DNA of 64,000 bases from Erythrobacter aurantius (lineage in GTDB: Bacteria > Pseudomonadota > Alphaproteobacteria > Sphingomonadales > Sphingomonadaceae), in NCBI RefSeq assembly GCF_023823125.1, contig NZ_CP090949.1, forward strand, positions 3,310,001 through 3,374,000, written 5' to 3'. Shown piece by piece: positions 9,238 to 18,788 of this stretch. The translations under genes and the position numbers were made by a program. Within the stretch, counting starts at the first letter, position 1. Every line of letters starts with the position of its first letter. The notes under the pieces were generated by a model. That model did not search any database. It was not told the DNA's origin and was given only the letters and a program-made list of their open reading frames with translations.

Positions 9238-10398
9238 TTGGCAGACGCACAGATAAGCATTGAGGCCATCACCGACAAGAACGGGCGCGAACGGTTTGTC
9301 GATCTGGGGCGAGCCTTCGCGGCTCAGCTGGAGCATTCGGTGCCGCAATTGCGCAGCGAGCAATTGGAGCTTGTCGATCCGGCAAAGAACCCGTTCTTCG
9401 GCCATGCACGCGCGCAATTGTTCATCGCCCATCGTGACGGAAAGCCTGTCGGCCGTATCTCAGCGCATATTGATGAACTTGCCTTGCAGATGCCGCCTGA
9501 GCAGGGGTTTGGCCCCGGCGTAGGAATGTTCGGCTATTTCGACGCGCAGGATGATACTGCTGCCAGCCAATTGCTCGAGACTGCCGAGAACTGGCTGCGC
9601 GATCAGGGGATGAACCGCGTCGTCGGCCCGATCTCGATGTCGATCTGGGAGGAGCCGGGTCTGCTGGTGAAGGGGCATGACCATTCGCCGGTCATCATGA
9701 TGGGCCATCACCCTGCACACTATGCGGGCTGGATCGAGGCGGCGGGATATACGCGCGCCAAGACGCTCTACACCTACGATCTCGACATTACGAAGGGCTT
9801 CCCGCCGCTGGTGCAGCGGATCGTGCAATCGGGCGAACGCAACAAGCGGATCAATGTTCGGCCCGTCAGAAAGAAGGACTGGGACGAGGAAGCAGCAAAG
9901 ATCCTCGCCATTCTCAACGATGCTTGGTCGGACAATTGGGGCTTTGTGCCGCTGACCCCGGCAGAGGTGGCTTATACCGGGGTGAAGCTAAAACCGATCA
10001 TCCACGAGGACCTGAACATGATTGCCGAGGTGGATGGCCGCCCGGTTGCCTTCATGCTGACCTTCCCGGATATCAACCACGTCCTGAAGAAGACGGGCGG
10101 AAAGCTCTTCCCGTTCGGCTGGTTCCATCTGCTCCGCTGGCTCAGGAAACCTTCGGGTTCGGACATGCGCGTACCGTTGATGGGTGTGCTCAAGGAATTC
10201 CAGAACTCGCGCATGGCGAGCCAGCTGGCTTTCATGATGATCAGCTACATCCGCGACAATGCGGCTGCCCGGTATGATTCAACTCGCGGGGAGATCGGCT
10301 GGATCCTCGAAGACAATCAGGGAATGGTGGCGATTGCCGACACCATCGAAAGCACGATCAACCGGGAATACGCAGTCTACGAAAAGTCGATTGGCTGA
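9238..10398 (+). CDS. GNAT-like (FemAB-type fold) uncharacterised protein
   Basis: 386 residues, often annotated in relatives simply as an N-acetyltransferase-like protein. Recognisable stretches are VGRISAHID, GFGPGVGMFGYFDAQDD, GMNRVVGPISMSIWEEPG and LNDAWSDNWGFVPLTPAEV. The pattern suggests two GNAT-like halves. The reaction is unknown. The start is TTG at 9238 with GGGAC 8 bp upstream; no better ATG exists upstream. It stands alone between the divergent desaturase and a response-regulator gene. Confidence 0.75.
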   Translation: MADAQISIEAITDKNGRERFVDLGRAFAAQLEHSVPQLRSEQLELVDPAKNPFFGHARAQLFIAHRDGKPVGRISAHIDELALQMPPEQGFGPGVGMFGYFDAQDDTAASQLLETAENWLRDQGMNRVVGPISMSIWEEPGLLVKGHDHSPVIMMGHHPAHYAGWIEAAGYTRAKTLYTYDLDITKGFPPLVQRIVQSGERNKRINVRPVRKKDWDEEAAKILAILNDAWSDNWGFVPLTPAEVAYTGVKLKPIIHEDLNMIAEVDGRPVAFMLTFPDINHVLKKTGGKLFPFGWFHLLRWLRKPSGSDMRVPLMGVLKEFQNSRMASQLAFMMISYIRDNAAARYDSTRGEIGWILEDNQGMVAIADTIESTINREYAVYEKSIG

Positions 10399-10443
10399 AA
10401 CCATAGCTTTCTTGCCAAAATGCGATGCCCGCCGCATGGCTGA

Positions 10444-10866
10444 ATGATGGCCATTGGCGCACACTTCCGTTCAAAGCGCCCCCGGCGCGTCATCGTTGTC
10501 GAAGACGATGCCGTGCTGGGGCTGACAATCGAGCAAACGCTGCTCGATCACGGGTTTGCCGAGGTTTCCATCTGTCCTTCCGCATCGTGCACCCTTGGAA
10601 AGCTTCGCGCAGGCAATTTCGATGCGATGGTTCTCGACGTGCATCTTGCCGACAGTGATGACGGCTGGGAAATCGCCGAACTGGTCAAGGCGTTGGGAGA
10701 TGCGCAAACGAGGATAGTCTTTCAGACCGGATCGCCGGGCGATATTCCCGAACACATCCGGCAATTGGGCCCGGTATTGGCAAAGCCTTACGATCCGGCA
10801 GAACTTGTTGCCGCGCTGACGGAAAAGCCACGTGCAGGTCTGCTCGCCTTGTTGAAACGGGCATAA
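10444..10866 (+). CDS. Stand-alone response regulator receiver protein
   Basis: 140 residues made of one CheY-like receiver domain: acidic pocket VVEDDAV, phospho-acceptor Asp in MVLDVHLAD, Thr in FQTGSP and Lys in LAKPYDP. There is no output domain. Single-domain receivers pass or buffer phosphate. In alphaproteobacteria such proteins often tune the general stress response, and this gene sits directly upstream of phyR, which makes that a reasonable inference. A strong terminator separates it from phyR. Confidence 0.85.
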   Translation: MMAIGAHFRSKRPRRVIVVEDDAVLGLTIEQTLLDHGFAEVSICPSASCTLGKLRAGNFDAMVLDVHLADSDDGWEIAELVKALGDAQTRIVFQTGSPGDIPEHIRQLGPVLAKPYDPAELVAALTEKPRAGLLALLKRA

Positions 10867-10867
10867 A

Positions 10868-10900
10868 AAAGGCCTCCACACCAATGATGTGGAGGCCTTT
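10868..10900 (+). terminator. Strong hairpin terminator
   Basis: AAAGGCCTCCACA (10868-10880) pairs perfectly with TGTGGAGGCCTTT (10888-10900) around a 7-nt loop. An A-run precedes the stem and T's close it, so it could stop transcription in both directions. It begins 2 bp after the receiver gene stop. Confidence 0.85.
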
Positions 10901-11065
10901 CGGGATCGTATCACCAGCCGCTTGGACGGGAGGGGGGTCTCGGCGGTGACAAACTGATAATGCGCACACGAGAAAGGCGTTCCCGCCGGGATCAAATTTT
11001 TCTGAAAAATATTCCATATGCAGGTAAGCCGACGCCACACGGCCGCAATCAAGCAGGAGAAGACA

Positions 11066-11857
11066 ATGTCACTGGGTCAGCAAATCGCGGCGAATCTTCC
11101 TTTCCTGCGGCGTTACGCGCGCGCTCTTACCGGGTCGCAAAGCACCGGTGATGCGTTTGTCCGCGCCACGCTTGAAGCGGCGCTGGCCGATCCCGCTCTG
11201 AAGGCATCCCTCGAGGGTGGCCGCATCCCGCTTTACCGGGCGTTCAACGCGGTATGGTCGAGCGCGAACGTCAATATCGAGCCGGTGTCGTCGCAGGCTG
11301 GCGAACACGAAGCCGGAGCGCAGAACCGGTTGGGAGCGATCACCCCGCTCAACCGTCAGGCTCTTTTACTGACCACACTCGAAGACTTCTCTCCAGCTCA
11401 AGCGGGGCAGATCATGGGGCTGGAAACCGCTCAGGTCGAATCGCTCGTCGCCGAGGCGGTCAGCGAAATTGATCGCGAACAGTCGACTTCGGTGCTGATC
11501 ATCGAAGACGAACCGCTGATTTCCATGCAACTGGAAGACCTCGTTACTTCCGTCGGCCATGAAATCTGCGGCACCGCCGCAACGCACACTCAGGCGCTCG
11601 AAGTGGTCGCAGCCAAGCGTCCCGGCCTTGTGCTTGCCGACATCCAGCTTGCCGACGGATCATCAGGTCTGGACGCGGTGGATGATATTCTCGCGATCGA
11701 CAGTGTGCCGGTGATCTTCATAACCGCCTATCCAGAACGCCTGCTCACCGGGGACCGGCCCGAGCCGACTTATCTGGTGACGAAGCCGTTTCAGGAACAG
11801 ACGGTGCGCGCCGCGATCAGCCAAGCGCTTTTCTTCGGATCGAGCAAACCGCTCTAG
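11066..11857 (+). CDS. phyR: General stress response anti-anti-sigma regulator PhyR
   Basis: 263 residues in the PhyR architecture: an N-terminal ECF sigma-like domain (residues ~1-130, MSLGQQIAANLPFLRRYARAL then ALLLTTLEDFSPAQAGQIMGL) and a C-terminal receiver (SVLIIEDEPLIS, phospho-Asp in VLADIQLAD, ITAYPERLL, LVTKPF). When phosphorylated it binds the anti-sigma factor NepR and frees EcfG. ATG at 11066 follows AGGAGA. It is convergent with its probable kinase (4-bp overlap), and nepR-ecfG lie just beyond. I see no GGAAC-N16-CGTT promoter directly upstream. Confidence 0.93.
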   Translation: MSLGQQIAANLPFLRRYARALTGSQSTGDAFVRATLEAALADPALKASLEGGRIPLYRAFNAVWSSANVNIEPVSSQAGEHEAGAQNRLGAITPLNRQALLLTTLEDFSPAQAGQIMGLETAQVESLVAEAVSEIDREQSTSVLIIEDEPLISMQLEDLVTSVGHEICGTAATHTQALEVVAAKRPGLVLADIQLADGSSGLDAVDDILAIDSVPVIFITAYPERLLTGDRPEPTYLVTKPFQEQTVRAAISQALFFGSSKPL

Positions 11858-13617
11858 AACCCATGCCCCTTTGCGGGCACCTTGCGCATCTGGAACTCGC
11901 TTCGCCTGCGCACCGGTACGCAGATCACGCAACGAACGCCTTCGGGTCTGAAATCCAGTTCGACCTTGTGCTTCAGTTCGTGGGCGACGATCTTCTCGAT
12001 CAGATCGGTGCCGAAGCCCCTCTGGCGCGCTGCCTGCACAAGCGGCCCTCCACTCTCGCTCCACTCCACCTTGGCAAGGCAATCACTCTCAAGCGACCAG
12101 CGGATGCTGACCATCCCGCCTGCCACGCTGAGCGCGCCGAACTTTGCAGCATTCGTGGCCAGTTCATGGATCGCGAGACCGAATGACAGCGCATCATTGG
12201 GTGCCAGTTCCACTGCGGGGCCTTCCAGCACCAGTTCCGCCGCATCGCCCGAAACGATGTGCGACAGTTCTGCCTCGATTACCGAACGGATCGGCGTCGT
12301 ACCCCAATCTGTCCCGGTCAGGAGGTCGTGTGTCGCCGAAAGCGCGCGGACGCGTCCTTCCAGACTGTCGGCGAAATCATCGAGCCCGCTGGCTCTGCGG
12401 CGCGTGAGCGACATGATCGAAAGCACATTGGCAAGCGTGTTCTTGACCCGGTGATTGAGCTCCTGCGACAGCGAATTTCGGATCGAATTCTGCTCTTCGA
12501 AAAAGGCAATCCGCTCCTCGTCCTCGCGAGCCTGACGGGCCAGCAGGCGCAGGATCAGCATCAGCAGGCTCGCCAGCGAAATCCCGAATATCAGCGTAAC
12601 CATCGAAAGCGGCGCCAGACCGCGTACGTCTGCAGAGTCGATCACCAACACAAGATCGCGGTTGGCGATGTTCACTGGCAGCTCGAACCTGTCGGTGCCT
12701 GCTGCCCCTGTCGACCGCGATACCAGCAAGTGCCTGTTGGCGGTCTCGGTATCGTAAAGCCGCACACCCAGTTCGGTCGGCGGCGAACGCTCGATCGCTT
12801 CGTCAAGGAACTGCCCTGCATTGAACGAGCTGAAAATGTATCCTGCCAAGGCTCGATCCTGCGTCGGCGATTGAGGCACAGAACGGTAGACAGGCATGAA
12901 GATCACAAATCCGGGAGCCTCGCCAGCGCCTTCCTGCGATAGCACGATGCGACCAGACGCCGTCGGCATCACGGTCCGCCTCGCTTCTTCCATTGCAGCA
13001 GCGCGCACCGGCTCGGAATACATGTCAAACCCGAGCGCCCGGCGATTGCGGGAAGTGTCAGGCGAAAAATAGGTGACGGGGGCGATGACCTCTCCAGCTT
13101 GTGTTACTTGCGGGCGAATATCCGGGAATTCGGGTTGCGATGCCCTCACGCGCGCGAGGTAGGCGTTGCTGCTCCCCGGCTCGATCACTTCGATCCAGCC
13201 GATACCCTCTGCACCGCGGTAATTCTGATCCAGCCGCAGTTCGGCGACGAACTGGCTGAAAGTCTGAGGGCTTACTTCATCGATGCTGGCGAAAAGAGCG
13301 GCGCCCGCGCGAAGGTAGGAGGAGAAATTGTTGCCGCGCCGTTCCAAGGCGGAAGCGATCGACTGGGCGTAATCGCGCACATCGGCCCGGCTGCTTTGCT
13401 TGGCGTTCGTTTCGATCGCATAAACACTCAAGGCGGTGATCGCAGCAATGGCGAGGAAAATCGCGGCGGGAATGGCTCTAGGATAGCGCACCAGCAGGGA
13501 TCTCGCCTGCCACGCACGCGCAAGCGCACCGGCCTCGGCAACTGCTTCAGGGCCTGCATGATCAATAGTAGGCCTGCCCGATGCGCTGATGATCTTCTCT
13601 CCCAAGCTTGCTGCCAT
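11854..13617 (-). CDS. CHASE-domain sensor histidine kinase of the HWE/HisKA_2 type (general stress kinase)
   Basis: 587 residues. A transmembrane helix (~47-68) is followed by a periplasmic CHASE sensor domain (~85-310, with GAEGIGWIEVIEPG and RRALGFDMYSEPVR), a second helix (~335-360), a HisKA_2 helix with the phospho-His in ELNHRVKNTLANV, and an ATPase domain (IHELATNAAKFGALS, GFGTDLIEKIVAHEL). Kinases of this class phosphorylate PhyR. The ATG at 13617 is used; extending upstream would run across the stress promoter and into nepR. No strong ribosome site is seen. Confidence 0.88.
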   Translation of the reverse strand: MAASLGEKIISASGRPTIDHAGPEAVAEAGALARAWQARSLLVRYPRAIPAAIFLAIAAITALSVYAIETNAKQSSRADVRDYAQSIASALERRGNNFSSYLRAGAALFASIDEVSPQTFSQFVAELRLDQNYRGAEGIGWIEVIEPGSSNAYLARVRASQPEFPDIRPQVTQAGEVIAPVTYFSPDTSRNRRALGFDMYSEPVRAAAMEEARRTVMPTASGRIVLSQEGAGEAPGFVIFMPVYRSVPQSPTQDRALAGYIFSSFNAGQFLDEAIERSPPTELGVRLYDTETANRHLLVSRSTGAAGTDRFELPVNIANRDLVLVIDSADVRGLAPLSMVTLIFGISLASLLMLILRLLARQAREDEERIAFFEEQNSIRNSLSQELNHRVKNTLANVLSIMSLTRRRASGLDDFADSLEGRVRALSATHDLLTGTDWGTTPIRSVIEAELSHIVSGDAAELVLEGPAVELAPNDALSFGLAIHELATNAAKFGALSVAGGMVSIRWSLESDCLAKVEWSESGGPLVQAARQRGFGTDLIEKIVAHELKHKVELDFRPEGVRCVICVPVRRRSEFQMRKVPAKGHGF

Positions 13618-13639
13618 GGTGTTCGTAAGGCCTGAGCAC

Positions 13640-13666
13640 GGAACAAAACAAGGCGCGCATCGTTCC
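13640..13666. promoter_or_regulatory. EcfG-type promoter, apparently usable in both directions
   Basis: The plus strand reads GGAAC (13640-13644), 16 bp, CGTT (13661-13664), the alphaproteobacterial general stress consensus, ~90 bp before nepR. The same 27 bp on the minus strand reads GGAAC (13666-13662), 16 bp, TGTT (13645-13642), about 25 bp before the kinase ATG at 13617. This suggests one site serving nepR-ecfG rightwards and, more weakly, the kinase leftwards. Confidence 0.75.
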
Positions 13667-13754
13667 CAAATCACAACGCCGCGCGATCCGATTTGGCATA
13701 GCTTGCTCAAACGGCCTATGATCGCGCGACGATTGGGATGGGAAATTTCTGCGC

Positions 13755-13964
13755 ATGGCAGCCAATGGCAAATCCGATGATGACGGCGACCGGCAAGGCA
13801 AGCCGAAGAACGCTGCGCAATCGCCTGCGTGGGCAGACGGGCTGAAACAGCTTTACGACACGGTCGTCGACGAACCGATCCCAAATTCGTTCAAGGATCT
13901 CCTCGCTCAACTTGACGCATCCGATGGCGAATGCGGCGCGTCGGGAAGCGGGGGTGAGGCCTGA
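13755..13964 (+). CDS. nepR: NepR family anti-sigma factor
   Basis: 69 residues, the usual small size. The conserved NepR core is LKQLYDTVVDEPIPNSFKDL (about residues 31-50), flanked by polar disordered ends. NepR holds EcfG inactive until phospho-PhyR sequesters it. Its TGA overlaps the ecfG ATG (13962-13966), so the two are translationally coupled. An EcfG-type promoter at 13640-13664 implies positive autoregulation. Confidence 0.92.
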   Translation: MAANGKSDDDGDRQGKPKNAAQSPAWADGLKQLYDTVVDEPIPNSFKDLLAQLDASDGECGASGSGGEA

Positions 13965-14587
13965 TGGGACAAGCCGACAACCCGCCAAAGCGCACTCCGG
14001 ATCAGAAGGCTGATTTCAGGCGCGAACTCGAAGAGGTCATTCCCCATCTGCGCGCCTTTGCGCGCGGCTTGTGCGGCAGGCCCGACATGGCTGATGATCT
14101 GGTGCAGGAAACCATGCTCAAGGCATGGGCTGCCCAAGACCGGTTTGAACCAGGCACCTCGATGCGGGCGTGGACCTTTGTCATCCTGCGCAACGCCTAT
14201 CTCACCGACATGCGCCGCAACCGTTTTCGCGGCGAATATGACGAAGGGGTCGCAGAACGTATCCTGACAGCGCCCGCCGGACAGGAAGAACCGATCCACC
14301 TGTCCGACATGCACCGCGCCCTTTTGACCTTGCCGCCGGAACGCAGAGAGGCCCTGCTGCTCGTGGGGGCAGGCGGGTTTTCCTATGAGGAAGCGGCGGA
14401 AATCTGCGGCTGCGCGATCGGCACGATCAAGAGCCGGGTGGGACGGGCCCGGGCCACGCTCAACACCATGCTGGCCGAAGGCACCATTCCGCAGCGTTCC
14501 GTCGATGACGACATCGCTCACAGCGCTATTCTCGAAGAGTTGGACGATGTTGCCGCGGGCAGAGGCGTAGCGACTGCCAAGAGCTAG
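13964..14587 (+). CDS. ecfG: ECF sigma factor EcfG (general stress response)
   Basis: 207 residues of the ECF15/EcfG type. Region 2 contains MADDLVQETMLKAWAAQDRF and MRAWTFVILRNAYLTDMRRN. Region 4 contains LPPERREALLLVGAGGFSYE and GTIKSRVGRARATL. It directs RNA polymerase to GGAAC-N16/17-CGTT promoters under general stress. It overlaps nepR by four bases. The C-terminal tail after region 4 (~35 residues) is slightly longer than in many relatives. Confidence 0.93.
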   Translation: MGQADNPPKRTPDQKADFRRELEEVIPHLRAFARGLCGRPDMADDLVQETMLKAWAAQDRFEPGTSMRAWTFVILRNAYLTDMRRNRFRGEYDEGVAERILTAPAGQEEPIHLSDMHRALLTLPPERREALLLVGAGGFSYEEAAEICGCAIGTIKSRVGRARATLNTMLAEGTIPQRSVDDDIAHSAILEELDDVAAGRGVATAKS

Positions 14588-14648
14588 AACACTTGGCGAA
14601 GCCGCTCAGGCTTGCGATAAAGGCGCAAACCGTGAGTGACATCCTGCC

Positions 14649-15824
14649 ATGAACAGCGAAGCGCCAGAAGAACAGCCACGCAGCGACAGCGCGCGCCAAC
14701 GCAATCAGCGCAGGCTGATTCTGGCGGAGCAGGAATTGCGGCTGATGTCGGCGCTGGTGCTGTTGATCGGCCTCGGACTGTTCCTTGCTCTCCCGTTCGT
14801 GCTGTCGATCGGGTCAGTGGTTTTCCTGCCGCTGGTCACCGCGATCCTGTTGACCATCCTGCTTTCTCCTTTGGCCGATCGGCTGGCGCAGCTGGGCCTG
14901 CCCAATGTCCTTGCCTCGCTTGGCGCGCTGACGGTCTTTCTCGGCATTCTGCTTCTGGCGCTCGCCCTGATCCTGCAACCTGCGCTGGACCTGTTTGACG
15001 AAATCCCGGCCATTGCAGCCACTGTCGGCCAGCGATTTGCCGATCTGCGAGAGGAATTCGCGTGGCTCGCCATGGCGAATGAGGAAATGGCCAAGCTGAT
15101 GGGCAACAGCGGCACTGTCGAAGTGGTGCTGGCAACCCCGAGCCTGCTGGAAGAAATCGCCTATTCCACCCCCAGCGTGGTGGTGGAGGTGCTGATCATG
15201 TTCCTGATGGCGTTCTTCATGATCGAGGCGCGTGTGCGGATGCGGCGGCACCTGTTGTTCGATCGCGCCAGCTTCGGCTCCAGCGTGAAGGCAGCGCGCG
15301 CCATGCGCGAGGTTCAGGACAAGGTCGCCGCATACATCATCACCGTCGGCTTCATAAACGCAGGGGTCGGAGTGGTCGTTGCGCTGGGTGCGTGGGCACT
15401 TGGGGTCGATGCCCCAATCATGTGGGGCGGGCTTGCCGCGATCCTCAATTTCATTCCCTATGTCGGGCCGCTGGCGATGACGGCGCTGCTGGCGTTGTTC
15501 GGGCTTGGCACGGCAGAGACGGTATGGCTCGGTCTGATCCCGGCCATCGCCTATATCGCGCTTCATACGGTAGAGGCGAATGTAATCACCCCATCGATCC
15601 TGGGCGCGCGCTTCACCATGAGCCCGGTAATGATCCTGATCGCGCTGTCCTATTTCACCTGGATATGGGGTGTGCCGGGCGCGCTGCTATCGGTGCCGAT
15701 CCTGCTGACGCTGACAGCGCTGTTCGATCACATCGGGCGGCCCAATCTGGTCGGTTTCATATTCGGCGAACCCTTGTTCAAGGGCGAGGTGCTAGAACGC
15801 GGCGTGAGCGACGCTCAGGCCTGA
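14649..15824 (+). CDS. AI-2E family (PerM-like) transporter
   Basis: 391 residues with about eight transmembrane segments, beginning with a charged ~30-residue N-terminus. The C-terminal half carries family-typical stretches GLAAILNFIPYVGPL, HTVEANVITPSILGARFTMS and LSVPILLTLTALFDHI. Family members export autoinducer-2 or move ions (some act as Na+/H+ antiporters); substrate not assigned. The 3' end overlaps the convergent symporter gene by 10 bp. Confidence 0.87.
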   Translation: MNSEAPEEQPRSDSARQRNQRRLILAEQELRLMSALVLLIGLGLFLALPFVLSIGSVVFLPLVTAILLTILLSPLADRLAQLGLPNVLASLGALTVFLGILLLALALILQPALDLFDEIPAIAATVGQRFADLREEFAWLAMANEEMAKLMGNSGTVEVVLATPSLLEEIAYSTPSVVVEVLIMFLMAFFMIEARVRMRRHLLFDRASFGSSVKAARAMREVQDKVAAYIITVGFINAGVGVVVALGAWALGVDAPIMWGGLAAILNFIPYVGPLAMTALLALFGLGTAETVWLGLIPAIAYIALHTVEANVITPSILGARFTMSPVMILIALSYFTWIWGVPGALLSVPILLTLTALFDHIGRPNLVGFIFGEPLFKGEVLERGVSDAQA

Positions 15825-17110
15825 TCCCGGCTGCGATCCACCGCGCTGGCGACTGCCACGTTCATCGTCACATTTCCCAGCGTGCGCATGATGTCGGGCA
15901 GCATTTCCACCGCCACCAGCAACACCAATGGCTCGATCGGTACGCCCATCGCCAAGGCAATCGGCCCGATCGAGACGACAAAGCTGATCGATCCGGGAAG
16001 CGACACCGATCCGATGCTGATCACCACCGCCACGGCGATCCCCACCAGCATCAGCGCAAACGGCACCTCGATCCCGGCCAGTGCCGCGACATAAAGCGCG
16101 ACCGCAAGGTTCATTGCCACGCTGGTCGCGCGGAAGATTGCGACGGCCAGTGGCAGCACAAATTCCGAAGTGCTCGCACGCAGGCCCAGTCGCGACGCGC
16201 TGTCCAGCATGGCCGGGAGGCTGGCAAGTGAGCTTTGGGTCGACACCGCCACCGCCTGTGCGGGCAGGATCGCGCGCGCGAACTTTGCTAGGCTGACCCG
16301 GCCAAGCACCACCGCAACTGCATAGGCGAGCAGGAAGATGAAGCCCCCCATTGCCGACACCACGAGGATGTAGTGGCCCAGAACGGCAAAAGCGCTTCCC
16401 CCGCTGCGCAGCCCCACCCCGAATGCGAGCGCGGCCACGCCAATCGGCGCGATCCACAACACCCAGCCGATGATCAGCAGCATGGCATTGGCAATGGCAT
16501 GGAAAAATCCGAGTAGGCTTTCGCCCTGACGTTCGGGCAGACGGGTGATCGCAATCGCGAACAGCGCGAAGAAAATCGTCAGCGGCAGCATGTTGGTTTC
16601 CGCCGCAGCCGCGATGATATTGGGCGCAATCAGGGATTTAAGGAAGTCCAGTATCCCCGGCACCTCCTGCCCTTCCCCCGCGCTTTCGGCGATGAAACCC
16701 GCCGCATCGGCAGGGATCTGGAACACGTCGAGCAGCCAGGGCAGGGTTACGGCAGTGAACAATCCCCCGGTGATCGCCACCCCGATCACCAGCAGCAGGA
16801 AACGCCGTGCGGCCCGCCCGGCACTGGCAGCTTCGACCATTTGTGAAAGGCCCAGCACCAGCAAGGCCGCTACCAGCGGAATGATCGTCATCTGCAAAGC
16901 GCGCAGCCACAAGGTCCCGATCAAGGCGATCGAATCCTGCAACCACATAGCCAGATCAGCCGATGAAAGGACGACGCCTGCACCAAGTCCGAGCACCAGC
17001 GCGGCGAAGGTCGCGACGACAGGCAGACGGATCGTGACCAGTTCAAACCGGCTTTCGATCGACCCGGAGCTTGCGCCAGGAGCGGCTTCTGAAGATGGAT
17101 TGTCCAACAA
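15815..17110 (-). CDS. Dicarboxylate/amino acid:cation symporter (DAACS family)
   Basis: 431 residues with repeated hydrophobic helices and the family signature AVSTQSSLASLPAML (serine-rich re-entrant loop), plus VSLPGSISFVV near the C-terminus. DAACS proteins import glutamate, aspartate or C4-dicarboxylates with Na+ or H+. The start is TTG (17110 or 17107) after AAAGGGA; no ATG fits. Compared with GltP/DctA the N-terminus carries about 20 extra polar residues. Confidence 0.87.
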   Translation of the reverse strand: MLDNPSSEAAPGASSGSIESRFELVTIRLPVVATFAALVLGLGAGVVLSSADLAMWLQDSIALIGTLWLRALQMTIIPLVAALLVLGLSQMVEAASAGRAARRFLLLVIGVAITGGLFTAVTLPWLLDVFQIPADAAGFIAESAGEGQEVPGILDFLKSLIAPNIIAAAAETNMLPLTIFFALFAIAITRLPERQGESLLGFFHAIANAMLLIIGWVLWIAPIGVAALAFGVGLRSGGSAFAVLGHYILVVSAMGGFIFLLAYAVAVVLGRVSLAKFARAILPAQAVAVSTQSSLASLPAMLDSASRLGLRASTSEFVLPLAVAIFRATSVAMNLAVALYVAALAGIEVPFALMLVGIAVAVVISIGSVSLPGSISFVVSIGPIALAMGVPIEPLVLLVAVEMLPDIMRTLGNVTMNVAVASAVDRSRDQA

Positions 17111-17212
17111 TTCGGTTCCCTTTGGGCGCTCTCACCCTTCCCTTCCGGCGATAACCGCGTCAGAAGCGCCTGACAAATGGTCGCAGACAATCATGGGGTT
17201 TGAATAGCAGGC

Positions 17213-18550
17213 ATGGCACGCAAATTCTTCGGCACGGATGGAATCAGGGGTCGCACCAATGCCGGGGTGATAACCGCCGAAACCGCGATGCGCGTTGGCC
17301 AGGCGGCGGGCAATTATTTCGTGCGCGGTGGCCACCGTCACCGGGTGGTGATCGGCAAGGACACGCGGCTTTCCGGCTACATGATGGAAAGCGCGCTGGT
17401 TGCAGGCTTCACCAGCGTTGGCATGGACGTGATCATGACAGGGCCGCTGCCCACGCCTGCAATCGCGCTGCTGACCCGTGAAATGCGCGCGGACCTCGGC
17501 GTGATGATTTCGGCCAGCCACAACCTGTATGCAGACAACGGCATCAAGCTGTTCGGCCCGGACGGGTTCAAGCTTTCGGACGAGGCCGAAGCCGAAATCG
17601 AGGCTTTGCTCGATCAGAAACCGCAGCTTGCCATGCCTGAAGGGATCGGCCGCGCCCGCCGGATCGAGGATGCGCGCGGGCGCTATATCCATGCGATCAA
17701 GCAATCGGTGTCGAGCGAAGTCAGCTTCGACGGGCTGAAGGTGGTGGTCGATTGCGCCAATGGGGCAGCCTATCAAGTTGCGCCCTCCGCCATCTGGGAG
17801 CTTGGCGCGGAGGTCATAACGCTCGGTGTCGAGCCGAATGGCACCAATATCAACGACGGGGTCGGCTCCACCGCGATCGAGGCACTGCAGGCCAAGGTGG
17901 TGGCCGAAGGTGCGGATATCGGGATCGCGCTCGATGGCGATGCCGACCGGCTGATCGTCGTCGACGAAAAGGGCAAGAAAGTCGATGGCGACCAGATCAT
18001 GGCGCTGATCGCCAGCCGGATGCACGAAAAGGGCGCACTGAAAGGCGGCGGCGTGGTCGCCACGGTCATGTCGAACCTTGGCCTTGAGCGGTATCTTGGC
18101 GGCATGGAGCTTACGCTGGAGCGCACCAAAGTCGGTGATCGCTATGTGCTCGAACGGATGAAGGAAGGCGGCTTCAACGTCGGCGGCGAACAGTCGGGTC
18201 ACATGATTCTGCTTGATCACGCGACCACCGGGGACGGATCGGTGGCGGCGCTGCGAGTGCTGGCCAGTCTCGTGCGTTCGGGGCGACCGGCAAGCGAAAT
18301 CCTGCACCAGTTCGACCCCGTGCCGCAATTGCTCAAGAATGTCCGCTACGAAGGCGGCGCTCCGCTGGACGATGCCACAGTGCGCGCGGTGATCGCCGAC
18401 GCCGAAGGCGAGCTTGAAGGCAATGGGCGTTTGGTCATCCGTCCTTCGGGCACCGAACCGGTAATCCGTGTCATGGCGGAAGGTGACGATGCGGAGCAGG
18501 TGGAACAAGTGGTCGACCGTATCTGCGACGCCGTGCGCAGCGCGACCTGA
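17213..18550 (+). CDS. glmM: Phosphoglucosamine mutase GlmM
   Basis: 445 residues, full family length. It starts [16 protein letters not shown], has the phosphoserine active site MISASHN, the metal loop DGDADR, sugar-binding GGEQSGHMI and phosphate-binding [12 protein letters not shown]. It converts glucosamine-6-phosphate to glucosamine-1-phosphate for UDP-GlcNAc, and so for peptidoglycan and LPS. A small DUF1272 gene and thiD follow closely in the same direction. Confidence 0.97.
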   Translation: MARKFFGTDGIRGRTNAGVITAETAMRVGQAAGNYFVRGGHRHRVVIGKDTRLSGYMMESALVAGFTSVGMDVIMTGPLPTPAIALLTREMRADLGVMISASHNLYADNGIKLFGPDGFKLSDEAEAEIEALLDQKPQLAMPEGIGRARRIEDARGRYIHAIKQSVSSEVSFDGLKVVVDCANGAAYQVAPSAIWELGAEVITLGVEPNGTNINDGVGSTAIEALQAKVVAEGADIGIALDGDADRLIVVDEKGKKVDGDQIMALIASRMHEKGALKGGGVVATVMSNLGLERYLGGMELTLERTKVGDRYVLERMKEGGFNVGGEQSGHMILLDHATTGDGSVAALRVLASLVRSGRPASEILHQFDPVPQLLKNVRYEGGAPLDDATVRAVIADAEGELEGNGRLVIRPSGTEPVIRVMAEGDDAEQVEQVVDRICDAVRSAT

Positions 18551-18563
18551 AAGGACAGACACC

Positions 18564-18788
18564 ATGCTTGAAATGCGCCCCGATTGCGAACGCTGCGGCA
18601 CCGATCTTCCCGCGCAAGCGCCCGGCGCGTTCATCTGCTCTTTCGAGTGCACCTATTGCGCCGAATGCGCCGAGGAACTCGACGATGCTTGCCCCAATTG
18701 CGGTGGCGAATTGATGGACAGGCCGACACGCGCAGCAAGTCTGCACGCCAAGTTCCCGCCCAGCACGGAGCGGAAGTTCAAGGGATGA
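18564..18788 (+). CDS. DUF1272 small cysteine-rich (zinc-finger-like) protein
   Basis: 74 residues. Cysteine pairs CERCG, CSFECTYCAEC and CPNCG are those of DUF1272 and probably bind zinc. Function unknown. The ATG at 18564 follows AAAGGA and lies 13 bp after glmM. Its stop overlaps the thiD ATG (ATGA at 18785-18788), so it is part of a glmM-DUF1272-thiD operon. Confidence 0.88.
   Translation: MLEMRPDCERCGTDLPAQAPGAFICSFECTYCAECAEELDDACPNCGGELMDRPTRAASLHAKFPPSTERKFKG

Noticed and set aside
13618..13884. Upstream extension of the stress kinase by 89 codons
   Set aside because: It would overlap nepR and the EcfG-type promoter, and the residues are not kinase-like; ATG 13617 fits the family length.
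17132..18652. Minus-strand frame of 506 codons
   Set aside because: It is antisense to glmM and has no protein-like composition; GC-rich sequence leaves few stops.
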